Part shown: piece after piece, positions 9,818 through 19,902 of the stretch
How the letters are laid out: the number at the start of each line of letters is the position of its first letter
How positions within the stretch are numbered: the stretch's first letter is position 1
Assembly (NCBI GenBank): GCA_026393575.1
Contig: JAPKZX010000096.1
Coordinates: 1-64,000, forward strand
DNA length: 64,000 nucleotides
Reading direction: 5' to 3'
Source: Actinomycetota bacterium
GTDB taxonomy: Bacteria > Actinomycetota > Acidimicrobiia > Acidimicrobiales > Ilumatobacteraceae
Notes under the pieces: generated by a model
Database searches by the model: none
The model's input: the letters and a program-made list of their open reading frames with translations, nothing else
Told to the model about the DNA's origin: nothing
Translations under genes and position numbers: made by a program

Positions 9818-12208
9818 TTAACTGAGTGCTGCGGCAGCCATGAGAGATGCCCATGTGCTTGGGCCCACACGGCCACTTGCCTTTAGGCCTGCACGCTTTT
9901 GAAATGTCTTGACATCGTTCGTGAGTGACGACGAAAACGAATCTGACGTAGCAATCTTTTTCTTCAACACTTTGGCTAACGCTTGTTGAATGGAGCGCAC
10001 TGATGGATGACGAGATCCCGATTTCAAGATGGCTAAGTCGGTACGACCTGCAAGTCCAAGTGCATCCCACGTGGCTCGGTCAACTATTCCCGTGACTGGT
10101 AATGCAACTTGTGTTTGAAAGGTTTTTACGGCGCGCGATGTGCCCGTTCCGTATTGGCCATCCGTGGATAACTTCTTGACACCCTTTAACCCGAGCAGTG
10201 TGTTGAGTTTCTTTTGCACCGTAGTGACCATGACGCCTTGATTAGTTTTTCGTAATGGCAAACCGGGCAACACTGCAACGGCTGCCGCAGTTACAGGCAA
10301 CGAACCTTGCGCTCGCATGGCATCTAATTGTTGGCGAAGAAAGAGTGCGAATTCAGTTTGTCCAGAGGTACTGAGGTGCACCCAGCAACACAATGACGTG
10401 TTATCGAACCAGCGCCAATGGTTTGGTGCAGAACTTGCAGCATTCCAATCGAGGACGGTGACTGCAGGGTTAGCTGTTGCAGTGAGTAATGCAGCATTTG
10501 CTTTTGCATAATTACGTGACGTCGCGCGAGTAGACATGTTTACAAAAATGATTCGCTGAATACCTTTCGCTGTTAGCGCTGCCATCATTTGTTGCACTTC
10601 GGCCTCATAAACATTTGGGTCGTCGTTGTAACCCAGTGCCACGATTGCGATAGCTGGTGTTTCAGAAGCATTCACTACGCCAACACCATCGAGGTCTAGT
10701 CGGGGAGGCGCAACAGTGAAGAGGCAATCTGCTCCAGCCATGCCGCGGCCAGCGCATGCTTGATAATTCATGAGTGGATAAGCAGGTGTCACAACCTTTG
10801 CAAACTCGTCAGCAATCATTTCTGATACTGAGTCGCCGACAAGCAGGATGGAACCAACGGGTGCTGCAGCTGGGTCTGGTGCGTCGACAGGAAACACCTC
10901 GTACCACGGTGCAAACAAATCGAAGTCACCCTTGAATTGCCACCCAGTGCGCGTGACTGAACCAGCGGTACCAGTGATTACTACGGAAGTTGTATACCCA
11001 TTCCAGTCACCACCAAGTCCGTCGTGCACCGTGGTGGCAGAGAGAAAAACTCCAATAGACGGGTACTTGGCTTGAATGCTGGCAGCAGAGACAAGGCGTG
11101 TCCATGATTGCAGTGCCGTATCTGCAATGAGGTCGCCGTTATCAATTTGTGCCGGGAATTGTCCTGATGCAGTGCGTCCACCATTTGATGACGTGAATTC
11201 TGTACGCACAATCGTGTTGTTCGAATCTTTCATCACATAATTCGCCGTCTCAGCAATTGCGCGATCGGACTGTGCGTATTCAAGAATTGAGACTGTTTTC
11301 GAACCAACAGTACGCAGTGCTGCAGCGAGGTATACCTGGCAGTCCTGAGTGTCGCATGTCTTTGCCCATGAATAGCGAGATTCAGAGAGTGAATAACTGC
11401 GAGCGGCAACTGCTTGTGCCCGTAATGCATGCATGCCGAGCCCTCCAGCCATATCGCCCCATCCAGCAGGAGACTCGTGGGGAACAACCCCGCGTAAGTA
11501 CGACTCTGTGGCAACAAGGTTGACGGTGCGTTTGTTTCCGTTGCCGTCTGGCGTTGCTCGAATGAGTCCGCGGTAGTAACGAATGCGGGCTTTGTATGAA
11601 CTAGTTGCTGGTTCGCAGAGCCCAATGAGATCTGCAGGCGCTACAGCAGTAGGTATTCCACTTGCAGTTGTGACGAAATCAATTGGGCCCTTCACGTTGT
11701 CGCCAATCAACGTGAAGCCGGATGGGATGTCTTTATCCGCCGCACATGTTGCAGTAGGCGAGGCATATACGTCGTACACATTTTTAGACACCATGCGTGC
11801 CACGAGTGCGCCGTAGTTCTGTGATTTGCCAGCCCACGATGCAGTGAGATTGTCTGAGACAACTGCAGTTTGTTTTCCGTCCATGGTTTGCAGACGCACA
11901 GTCATGCCGCCGGCAGGGATGGATCGAGCGTCAACATCGGTCAATGTAGTGAGTAAGCGGCCGCTCCCGCCGTAATAGAAATTCAAGATGGTTTCCCATG
12001 TTGCGCCAAGTTTTGTGGCCCATCCGAGTGCGCCGTACTGACTCATTCCACGGCCGTGTCCGTTGCCATGACCACGAATGACGACACCGAGTGGAGGTAG
12101 CCCGGCTGCTTGTGCGACAGGGGGAGAACTTTGGGGCACAAATGGAAGAGCGCCTGCAATGAGACAGAGTGCGACGAAGCGCTGCAGGGTTCGCCGGCTG
12201 ATTCCCAT
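9818..12208 (-). CDS. Secreted SpoIID/LytB-domain protein with SGNH-like domain and two C-terminal peptidoglycan-binding repeats
   Basis: GHGNGHGRGMSQYGALGWA, ATESYLRGVVPHESPAGWG, HALRAQAVAARSY (SpoIID); ILLVGDSVSEM/ALGYNDDP/LDWNAAS (SGNH-like); two PG_binding_1-like repeats (LSTDGQYGTGTSRAVKTFQ; KTFQKRAGLKASGRVGPSTWASL). Confidence 0.85.
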   Translation of the reverse strand: MGISRRTLQRFVALCLIAGALPFVPQSSPPVAQAAGLPPLGVVIRGHGNGHGRGMSQYGALGWATKLGATWETILNFYYGGSGRLLTTLTDVDARSIPAGGMTVRLQTMDGKQTAVVSDNLTASWAGKSQNYGALVARMVSKNVYDVYASPTATCAADKDIPSGFTLIGDNVKGPIDFVTTASGIPTAVAPADLIGLCEPATSSYKARIRYYRGLIRATPDGNGNKRTVNLVATESYLRGVVPHESPAGWGDMAGGLGMHALRAQAVAARSYSLSESRYSWAKTCDTQDCQVYLAAALRTVGSKTVSILEYAQSDRAIAETANYVMKDSNNTIVRTEFTSSNGGRTASGQFPAQIDNGDLIADTALQSWTRLVSAASIQAKYPSIGVFLSATTVHDGLGGDWNGYTTSVVITGTAGSVTRTGWQFKGDFDLFAPWYEVFPVDAPDPAAAPVGSILLVGDSVSEMIADEFAKVVTPAYPLMNYQACAGRGMAGADCLFTVAPPRLDLDGVGVVNASETPAIAIVALGYNDDPNVYEAEVQQMMAALTAKGIQRIIFVNMSTRATSRNYAKANAALLTATANPAVTVLDWNAASSAPNHWRWFDNTSLCCWVHLSTSGQTEFALFLRQQLDAMRAQGSLPVTAAAVAVLPGLPLRKTNQGVMVTTVQKKLNTLLGLKGVKKLSTDGQYGTGTSRAVKTFQTQVALPVTGIVDRATWDALGLAGRTDLAILKSGSRHPSVRSIQQALAKVLKKKIATSDSFSSSLTNDVKTFQKRAGLKASGRVGPSTWASLMAAAALS

Positions 12209-12219
12209 AAGCCACCACG

Positions 12220-13116
12220 CTAGGTGGTCTCGAGTACCTCTTGGTGGCGGTCAATCTCTTCTCGCTCTTGTACTGCAACGCCTACAAGAACTAAAGCCAT
12301 GCCGCATAGGTCGAGAAGGGTTGGAGTTTGGCTGAGAAAGAAAAATCCGAATACAGCGGCGCACACAGGAAGTAGTGCCAACATCACGGAGAATCGACGA
12401 ATGGGGATGCGGCGAAGTGTTGTTTGATCGATGCCGTATCCGATGGCATTCGATAACAACCCGACCAATGCGCAACCGAGCAAGATGCGCACACTGGAGA
12501 ATGCTGCGCCTGCATCATGTACTGCAAATGGTGTGATGAGAATTCCGCCAACGAGAAGCCCGATGCCAAGGCCCGCAACTCCGCGATCACCGAGCGCAAC
12601 GCGCGAACCCATCACGATGTAGCCAGCCCACATCACAGAGGCGGCGAGAATGTAGACAAGTCCGAGTGGTTCGTTCCCCAGTTCGACGCCACCGAGAACA
12701 ACGACTCCGATTGCTGCAAGAATAAGTGCGCCAGTGTTACGTAAAGAACGAGTGCGCAAAGCCGCAACCGTGATGGGGCCGATGAATTCAATAGTGACGC
12801 CTTTGCCAAGCGGCATGGTGTCGATTGCTAAGTAGAAGAACATGTTCATCAATGCAGTTGCCGTACCGAAGGCTGCAACCCACATGAGGTCACGTCGCGT
12901 CCACGACGAATGATTCTTGCGAGATGAGAATGCAATCAGAATGAGAGATGCACTGAGGACGCGAAGCCATGCAACGGTGGCTGGAGAAATGTCATCAAAA
13001 AGTTTGATGGCAACAATGGCGCCTGTGTATTGCGCGGCTGCAGAGACAATGAAGAATGACTCAGGCGGAAGGGCGTCGAAAACTCGATCAGTTGTCGACC
13101 TCTGTGATGAGGACAA
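12220..13116 (-). CDS. EamA/DMT-superfamily transporter
   Basis: Polytopic with EamA-like features; ends FFFLSQTPTLLDLCGMALVLVGVAVQ; start codon uncertain (TTG at 13116). Confidence 0.82.
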   Translation of the reverse strand: MSSSQRSTTDRVFDALPPESFFIVSAAAQYTGAIVAIKLFDDISPATVAWLRVLSASLILIAFSSRKNHSSWTRRDLMWVAAFGTATALMNMFFYLAIDTMPLGKGVTIEFIGPITVAALRTRSLRNTGALILAAIGVVVLGGVELGNEPLGLVYILAASVMWAGYIVMGSRVALGDRGVAGLGIGLLVGGILITPFAVHDAGAAFSSVRILLGCALVGLLSNAIGYGIDQTTLRRIPIRRFSVMLALLPVCAAVFGFFFLSQTPTLLDLCGMALVLVGVAVQEREEIDRHQEVLETT

Positions 13117-13132
13117 GAGAATGAACCGAGAC

Positions 13133-13966
13133 TTAGTCGAATAGTTCAGGGTCTGTGCGGCAGATTTCTTGCCACAGTGGCTGGAAGTGTGCCCAGCCCG
13201 TCATCGCGTTTCCAGCTTGTTCGCGTGTGTACACAGCGGACTCGTGTGGAATGTGCTTTGGTGTGCCTGCGGCCATAGCTGCAAGTTGAGCTTGCGCGCA
13301 ACGCTCGAAGCACACAAACCAGAACACGGCTTCATCAACAGATGCGCCAACGGTGAAGTGTCCGTGGTTTTGGTGAATTGCTGCACGGTATTGGCCGAAC
13401 GCTTCTGCGAAATCACGACCAGCTGCTTCTTCGAACACCACGGCGCCGCCATGATCGGAGATGACGACGTTGTTTTCGTAGAACGCGCACGAGTCTTGTG
13501 TAAGCGCATCGAGTTTGATGCCGAGTGAGCTGAATGCTTTTCCGTATACAGAGTGTGCGTGTGCTGCAGCGATGACATCTGGTCGTGCTGTATGCACTGC
13601 TGCATGCAAAACGTATGCAGCGCGGTTCACTGCATATTCGCCGTACACAACTTCACCATGATGATTCACCAAGATGAGGTCAGAGACGCGCATGTGACGA
13701 AATGACAAACCGAGTGGGTTCACCCAGAAGTGATCAGGAAATTCTGGGTCACGAACAGTGATGTGTCCGGCAACGCCTTCGCCAAAACCGAGGCGACCAA
13801 AGATGCGCAGTGCACCAGCAAGTTTTTGCTTGCGGCGAAGACGTTCTTCGGCCACGTTGGCTGAAGGCATGAGCGACTCTTGCCCGTAAATCTTCACTTC
13901 CTTCGGAGTCAGAAGAACTCCGTCGATGGAGCGTGTTTCGGCTGGTGCATCTGGTGTGATGGTCAT
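13133..13966 (-). CDS. Class II aldolase/adducin-family protein
   Basis: GFGEGVAGHITVRDPE, FWVNPLGLSFRHM, DVIAAAHAHSVYGKAFSSLG, NHGHFTVG; start reassigned to ATG at 13966 (MTITPDAPAET). Confidence 0.87.
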   Translation of the reverse strand: MTITPDAPAETRSIDGVLLTPKEVKIYGQESLMPSANVAEERLRRKQKLAGALRIFGRLGFGEGVAGHITVRDPEFPDHFWVNPLGLSFRHMRVSDLILVNHHGEVVYGEYAVNRAAYVLHAAVHTARPDVIAAAHAHSVYGKAFSSLGIKLDALTQDSCAFYENNVVISDHGGAVVFEEAAGRDFAEAFGQYRAAIHQNHGHFTVGASVDEAVFWFVCFERCAQAQLAAMAAGTPKHIPHESAVYTREQAGNAMTGWAHFQPLWQEICRTDPELFD

Positions 13967-13994
13967 GGCCTCACAATACGACAGAATGAGGGCC

Positions 13995-14393
13995 ATGGGA
14001 ATACGAGAGATCCGTCCAGAACACATGGCTGCACCTGCGGCTCGATATGCCCACGCAGTTTCAGTGGAGGGGGCCGAGCGGTTCATCTTCACTTCTGGCG
14101 TTGTGCCCACCATGCCCGATGGCACGGTGCCGCCATCCATAGAAGGCCAGGCCCGAGTGGTGTGGGCAAACCTGCTGGAACTGTTGCGCGCAGGGGACAT
14201 GGCCGTGGCTGACATTGCCAGCATTACCACCTACGTAGTGGCCTCTGAGAGGCTCTCAGAGGACCTAGCGACGGTGATGGCGGTTCGTGATGAGGTGATG
14301 GGTGAACATCGCGCAGCGAGCACCCTGGTGACGGTTCCGGCGTTGGCTCGGGCGGAGTGGTTAATGGAAATCAGCCTGGTGGCCGCCAAATAA
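13995..14393 (+). CDS. RidA-family protein
   Basis: [25 protein letters not shown]...[18 protein letters not shown]...R(AAS)[21 protein letters not shown]. Confidence 0.87.
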   Translation: MGIREIRPEHMAAPAARYAHAVSVEGAERFIFTSGVVPTMPDGTVPPSIEGQARVVWANLLELLRAGDMAVADIASITTYVVASERLSEDLATVMAVRDEVMGEHRAASTLVTVPALARAEWLMEISLVAAK

Positions 14394-14473
14394 GTCATTT
14401 TGGTCTGGCTAGGTCAGATTCAACACGATGTGAACTAGGTGAGGGGCAAAGGTGGCTCGTACGCTTGACCCTT

Positions 14474-16057
14474 ATGGCTGAAGAAGTAAAGCGCACCGAC
14501 TCGGGAATTGAAATTGCCCCTCTGTATTCGCCAGAGACACTCGCCGGATGGGATCCAACGACTCAGCTGGGTACTCCAGGTGGTGCTCCTTATACGCGCG
14601 GTGTGTACCCCACGATGTATCGAGGCAAGTTGTGGACCATGCGCCAGTACGCCGGCTTTGGTTCAGCAGAGACAACGAACCAACGCTTCAAGTTTTTGCT
14701 CGAAGCAGGTCAGACAGGTTTGTCTTGTGCGTTCGACTTGCCCACACAAATGGGATACGACTCAGACCATGCACGCAGTGAAGGTGAGATTGGCAAAGTA
14801 GGCGTTGCCATCGACTCATTGGAAGACATGCGCATGTTGTTGAAAGACTTGCCGCTCGACAAAGTGTCAACGTCGATGACTATTAACTCCACCGGTGCCA
14901 TTTTGTTGCTGATGTACGAATTGGTTGCAGAAGAACAGGGCGTTCCAAGCACAGCCATCAGTGGCACCATTCAGAATGACTTGTTGAAGGAATACATCGC
15001 ACGCGGTACCTATGTGTACCCACCGCGACCTTCCATGCGCATCATCACCGACATCTTTGGTTATTGCGCGCAGCATGTTCCGAAATGGAACACCATCTCA
15101 ATTTCTGGATATCACATTCGTGAAGCAGGAAGCACAGCAGTTCAAGAGATTGCGTTTACTTTGGCGAACGCCATTGCATATGTGCAGGCAGCCGTTGACG
15201 CGGGTCTCGATGTAGACGATTTCGCACCGCGACTTTCGTTCTTCTGGAATGGTCACAACAACTTCTTCGAAGAGGTGGCCAAGTTCCGTGCCAGTCGCCG
15301 TATGTGGCACAAGATCATGACTGAGCGTTTTGGTGCGAAGAAGGAAAGCAGCAAGTTGTTGCGCTTCCACACTCAAACTGGCGGAAGCACCCTCACCGCA
15401 CAACAGCCGTTGAATAACGTTGTTCGTGTTGCTGTGCAGTCACTTGCTGCAGTCATGGGTGGTACGCAGAGTTTGCACACCAACGGATACGACGAAGCGC
15501 TGGGATTGCCTACAGAAGATGCTGCACGTATCGCATTGCGTACTCAGCAAATCATTGGGTATGAAAGCGGTGTTGTGGATACGCCAGACCCTCTTGCGGG
15601 TTCATATTTCGTAGAGTCATTGACCGACGAAGTGGAACGCCTTGCGTGGGAATACATCGCTCGCATTGATGAAATGGGCGGAGCAGTCGATGCAATTGAA
15701 GCCGGATTCCAAATGGACGAAATTGAACAAAGCGCCTATGAGTACACCAAGTCAATTGATGACGATGAGCGTGTGATTGTTGGCGTTAACAAGTTCACTG
15801 TCGACGGCGAAGCCGAACCAAACGTCTTCCCGATTGACCCAACTCTTGCAGTTGGCCAGCTGGAACGCCTCAAGGCTTTCAAAGCAAACCGTGATCAAGC
15901 AAAGGTGCAAGAGCTTCTTGAAGCCGTACGCACTGCAGCTCGTGGAACAGAGAACTTGTTGTACCCAATGAAAGAAGCGCTTCGTGCTCATGCCACTTTG
16001 GGTGAAGTGAGCGATGCCTTGCGCGACGTGTTTGGCACATACCAACCAGGCCGATAG
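14474..16057 (+). CDS. Acyl-CoA mutase large subunit (methylmalonyl-CoA mutase family), catalytic domain only
   Basis: [79 protein letters not shown]; no DxHxxG B12-binding domain in the ORF. Confidence 0.92.
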   Translation: MAEEVKRTDSGIEIAPLYSPETLAGWDPTTQLGTPGGAPYTRGVYPTMYRGKLWTMRQYAGFGSAETTNQRFKFLLEAGQTGLSCAFDLPTQMGYDSDHARSEGEIGKVGVAIDSLEDMRMLLKDLPLDKVSTSMTINSTGAILLLMYELVAEEQGVPSTAISGTIQNDLLKEYIARGTYVYPPRPSMRIITDIFGYCAQHVPKWNTISISGYHIREAGSTAVQEIAFTLANAIAYVQAAVDAGLDVDDFAPRLSFFWNGHNNFFEEVAKFRASRRMWHKIMTERFGAKKESSKLLRFHTQTGGSTLTAQQPLNNVVRVAVQSLAAVMGGTQSLHTNGYDEALGLPTEDAARIALRTQQIIGYESGVVDTPDPLAGSYFVESLTDEVERLAWEYIARIDEMGGAVDAIEAGFQMDEIEQSAYEYTKSIDDDERVIVGVNKFTVDGEAEPNVFPIDPTLAVGQLERLKAFKANRDQAKVQELLEAVRTAARGTENLLYPMKEALRAHATLGEVSDALRDVFGTYQPGR

Positions 16058-16077
16058 GGATTGCTTAGGGGCAGTCC
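16058..16077. terminator. Possible weak hairpin at a convergent gene junction
   Basis: GGATTGC-ttaggg-GCAGTCC, 7-bp stem with one G-U, between convergent stops; no clear U-tract. Confidence 0.25.
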
Positions 16078-17639
16078 TTCAACGCTTCCCATAGGACTTT
16101 TGTACTGTCCGATTTGAAGTACATGCCACCGGGTGGAGAAATCCCATCAATGAAACATTTTCTTTGGTAGCCCCATTGCTTTATCTTCACGGGTAAATCT
16201 GGTTCAAGACCCCGCGTGAAGGTCTGAAAGATGACATCAGGTTGCAACTCACCAATGGAGTAGTTGTAATCCCACTTATTGTGCCCTGGAAAAAACGACC
16301 CATGAGGTGAACTGTGAGCAATTCGTACATCATTTTTTCCCAGTAGATCCAACATTGTGCTTCGAAGGTAATAAGCAGGAACCCCGGCCCACACTGTTGC
16401 CACGACGGAATCTGGCTCGATGATGTCGCGAAGTGACAATGTTGTCTCTGTGACGTAATGGTTAGTTCGTGTAAAGAGGACATCACGTTCTCGGTATTGC
16501 TTCACTGCGGGAATCAGGCCACTTACTGCAAGCGACATCGCAATAGCTGAGCCAATCCAAATGTGGCGCAGGTTTCTTCGATTGTCATTAGTGCGGTGGA
16601 AAGCCAATATCAGAACTACAGGAATGATTGGCAGCATCGTTGAGTAAAAACGATTGAGCATTTTGTCTTCCCATGCATCACCTCCGATGTATGTGGCGTA
16701 CACGGCCATGCCAAAGAACATCGAGATAGAAACGGTGACGATTTGTCGACAAACACGAGGTGCATCTCGGGCAGCGACTAAGGCAAGGATGAGCAAGATG
16801 GCCAACGGAATAGCCTTGATACCGCTAGACATTCCACGCGAAAGGCGTTCGACAAGTGTGGCCCCATCCATTTTCAGGTGATAGGTATTGGGGAACCATG
16901 ACCCCCAATACAACTTTTGGAAGAGGCACAGACTTGAAGTGCACAATCCAATGAATAGGCCATTCAGGGTGATTACGCGGAATCGATACTGATGTTCGGA
17001 CCACCATGTCAAATACAAAACCGCGATGAGACACAACAACACAAAATCGAAACGAGTGGCAATTCCAAGGAGTATTGGGAGCCAGACGCCAAGAGAGATT
17101 TGTTTCTTCTGGTTCTCTAATTGATCGTAAATTCCCCTGATTAGGAGCAAAGTAAGAAGGGATAGCAGTCCGACTTCCATTCCTCGAAGAGTCCAATAGA
17201 TGGTGGGAAAGCTAAAAGGAATTGCGGCTGTTGTCGCGGCGATAATCCATGGAGAAACTTGAGGAAGTCCCCGCCGGATGAGTGTGAATGCGACCCAAGA
17301 TGTGGCGATGATTAACACAACACCTGTGATTGAAACTGCGAGAGCTGCCGCCGAGTCTTGAAGTCCAACGAAGTGGATTAGTCCCATCCATAATGCCCAG
17401 AGTGGATTTGTAATTCCCTGGACTCGCGGTGCGCTCGGAAACCAGACGAAAGAGCCGGTTTTGAAAAGCGTGCGCCCGTAGTCCATTGAAATCATCGCGT
17501 CGTCAAAAAGGGTAAATCTTCTCTCGCCAAATGGATTACGACTGGAGAGAAATAACAAAGTTGTTAGAAGAATCAATCCTGGACTTATTGCCAGAGCAAA
17601 AACTTTTCGGTCACGATGTGAAGTGGGTTGCTTACTCAT
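16065..17639 (-). CDS. Polytopic membrane glycosyltransferase-like protein (GT-C type, AftB-like organisation)
   Basis: FTLFDDAMISMDYGRTLFKTGSFVWFPSAPRVQGITNPLWALWMG motif (acidic DD loop and G-TNPLW), multiple TM segments. Confidence 0.7.
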   Translation of the reverse strand: MSKQPTSHRDRKVFALAISPGLILLTTLLFLSSRNPFGERRFTLFDDAMISMDYGRTLFKTGSFVWFPSAPRVQGITNPLWALWMGLIHFVGLQDSAAALAVSITGVVLIIATSWVAFTLIRRGLPQVSPWIIAATTAAIPFSFPTIYWTLRGMEVGLLSLLTLLLIRGIYDQLENQKKQISLGVWLPILLGIATRFDFVLLCLIAVLYLTWWSEHQYRFRVITLNGLFIGLCTSSLCLFQKLYWGSWFPNTYHLKMDGATLVERLSRGMSSGIKAIPLAILLILALVAARDAPRVCRQIVTVSISMFFGMAVYATYIGGDAWEDKMLNRFYSTMLPIIPVVLILAFHRTNDNRRNLRHIWIGSAIAMSLAVSGLIPAVKQYRERDVLFTRTNHYVTETTLSLRDIIEPDSVVATVWAGVPAYYLRSTMLDLLGKNDVRIAHSSPHGSFFPGHNKWDYNYSIGELQPDVIFQTFTRGLEPDLPVKIKQWGYQRKCFIDGISPPGGMYFKSDSTKVLWEALKDCP

Positions 17640-19729
17640 GGATACAGCGGCGTTCTGCCACCACCGGCAACAAGTCGTAGTTCTTGAGCAAATGTCTGCG
17701 TATTTTTGTAATTATCAAGCACGAGAATTCCAGAACTATCTATGACAACGACGACGCCGTCTCCGTCAACAGAAGCAAAGGTTCGCCCTCCAATGTGGCC
17801 TAGAGCCATAAATGAACGATTCTTACAAGGGCAATAGCCGTGGACTCCAACACCTGTCGTGTTCTTTATTGACCATTCCCACGCTGAGTTGGTGGTGGAT
17901 CGTTCAAAAAAGTATTCGCGCGACCATCGGGCGAGATCATCCATCTTCATTGAGATACCACCAGTAGAGAATCCGACGCTCCCAAATCTTCCCTGGAAAA
18001 CAGAGATGTCATATCCACGTGGGTCAGTCAATTCCCTGCGAAGTAGCGTTTCAAACGGAGTTCCTGTTGCTTCTTCCAAAACTAAACCCAATAACGCGAA
18101 CCCAACAGTTGAGTATTCAATGCGAGACCCAGGTCGAAAACGCAAAGGCTTCTCACTGACATATTCCGCGAGTTCACGTGGAGTAGTTCCGTCCGCAACC
18201 CCTCCAGTCTTGTTTTTAAACTGTGCAATTCCAGACGTATGGGTGAGGAGTTGACGGATGGTGAGTGAGGGGTGTTGAAAACCAATTCCTAAGTCGCCAA
18301 CCTGGTCGTCAAGGGATAACTTGTTCAACTCCACCTGTTGCATTATCAAACTTGTCGTAAAGGTCTTTGTCAGGCTTCCGATGTAACTTGGTTGTTTGAA
18401 AGTCTTCCATTGTCCAGAAGACCCGAACCAGACGTGCCCGTCGGGGGCCATGACGATTGCACGAACACTTCCAAGCCCCATCTTTGTGTTCTGCCTCTCA
18501 AGAATCTTTTGCATTTCCTGATCGCGATCTTTCCAATCATTTAGTTTTTGTTTGGAGTCCCGTATAAATTTTGTCACTCCCTCGTCCACATCGATACTGA
18601 CAATCTTCGGAGCAGCTGAAGGTGGTAACGGAATATCAATGGGTCGCCCGACAAAATCCAATCGACTCTTGATGGTTGTCGAGTTCAGCGATACGAGGAC
18701 AAGGGCACACAACGTAATGCGTGGAAAGACATAAGAAAGGCGAAGCCAATTCTGTGGCCGATGTTCTAGTGAACCAACAATGAATGCCATGAGCGGAAGG
18801 CAAAGCAGTGTGACACCAAGAATTAGCAACGTTTGTGCGCTACCAGAAAGGTATGAACGCAGTACCTGCCAAAAAGTCCAAGCAATGAGAGAGTGCCACA
18901 AGTAAATGCTGAGGGGAAACCTATTGAGGAATTGAGCTATGCGCGTAGATGAGAAGCGCGAGAGAATCGCGGGGACCAGAAGCAGTGCGCAAGCCCAGAA
19001 CCCGCCGACAAACAGATGTAGTGCGTGGTCATTGTTGACAACTCCATCGGACGGAGACCGAAACTGGAGCCAACACAAGCCGGCGATAAGGAATCCGCTG
19101 GCCATGCCAATCAAAACATTTCGTTGAGGTCGACTTTTGGCAAGCAATGTCATTCCAGCAGTAGCAAAAGTCGCGTACAAAACAATGTCGCCCACGATCC
19201 AACCGAGTCCAGCGGTATCTCTCTCTGAAATGCCTAGGTACACGATGGTGAGAGCGCCGAACACTGGCAAGCAACTCTTGAGGCGCTTAGCAAGAAGATA
19301 GAGCGCCGGTGCAAGAAGAAGCACCCACACATACGCGCGTAGGTACCACAGCGCAGAAGTAAACCATTCGCCAGCTAGCGATGATGTTGGTTGTTGAATC
19401 GGAACAATGAATGTCCACCAATCAGATACACGGGCATCGAAGTGGAAGGACAAGAAATAGATGAGTCCGCAATACAGCCAGAGCGCCGGAAAGAGACGCT
19501 TGAATCGGCGCCAGATAACAAGATAAAACTTGTTCCGCTCAAATGAGCGAGCGAGCAATGCTCCAGTCACGAGAAACATGGCGGGCACTGATGAAACGAT
19601 CCAAGTAGTCCACGACCATCCACTGACATGCCATGTAATAACTCGCAGGATTGCTAGTGCACGAAGGCCATCAAGGGAAGTATCTCTAAGTGCTTGGGAA
19701 GTATCTTTTGAGAGAATTTCCGATTGCAC
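17636..19729 (-). CDS. Acyltransferase-3 domain fused to serine beta-lactamase/transpeptidase-like domain
   Basis: N-term: LDGLRALAILRVITWHVSGW and polytopic body; C-term: YIGSLTKTFT (SxxK), LLTHTSGI, PGSRIEYSTVGFALLG, LGHIGGRTF (HxG). Confidence 0.87.
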   Translation of the reverse strand: MQSEILSKDTSQALRDTSLDGLRALAILRVITWHVSGWSWTTWIVSSVPAMFLVTGALLARSFERNKFYLVIWRRFKRLFPALWLYCGLIYFLSFHFDARVSDWWTFIVPIQQPTSSLAGEWFTSALWYLRAYVWVLLLAPALYLLAKRLKSCLPVFGALTIVYLGISERDTAGLGWIVGDIVLYATFATAGMTLLAKSRPQRNVLIGMASGFLIAGLCWLQFRSPSDGVVNNDHALHLFVGGFWACALLLVPAILSRFSSTRIAQFLNRFPLSIYLWHSLIAWTFWQVLRSYLSGSAQTLLILGVTLLCLPLMAFIVGSLEHRPQNWLRLSYVFPRITLCALVLVSLNSTTIKSRLDFVGRPIDIPLPPSAAPKIVSIDVDEGVTKFIRDSKQKLNDWKDRDQEMQKILERQNTKMGLGSVRAIVMAPDGHVWFGSSGQWKTFKQPSYIGSLTKTFTTSLIMQQVELNKLSLDDQVGDLGIGFQHPSLTIRQLLTHTSGIAQFKNKTGGVADGTTPRELAEYVSEKPLRFRPGSRIEYSTVGFALLGLVLEEATGTPFETLLRRELTDPRGYDISVFQGRFGSVGFSTGGISMKMDDLARWSREYFFERSTTNSAWEWSIKNTTGVGVHGYCPCKNRSFMALGHIGGRTFASVDGDGVVVVIDSSGILVLDNYKNTQTFAQELRLVAGGGRTPLYP

Positions 19730-19902
19730 AGGAAAAAGTATGGGGCAGCGGTACTTAACTGAACGGATTCTTAGTTCTCGAATGGTTGAAGTTCACGGAG
19801 TAGTTCCTGCTCATTCAACTTCTGTTCACTAAAGCTGGTGTCCACTCAAATGTGTCGTTCTGGATTGTGTTATCGAAGCGCAATCCAAGTAGGTAGTCAG
19901 AT

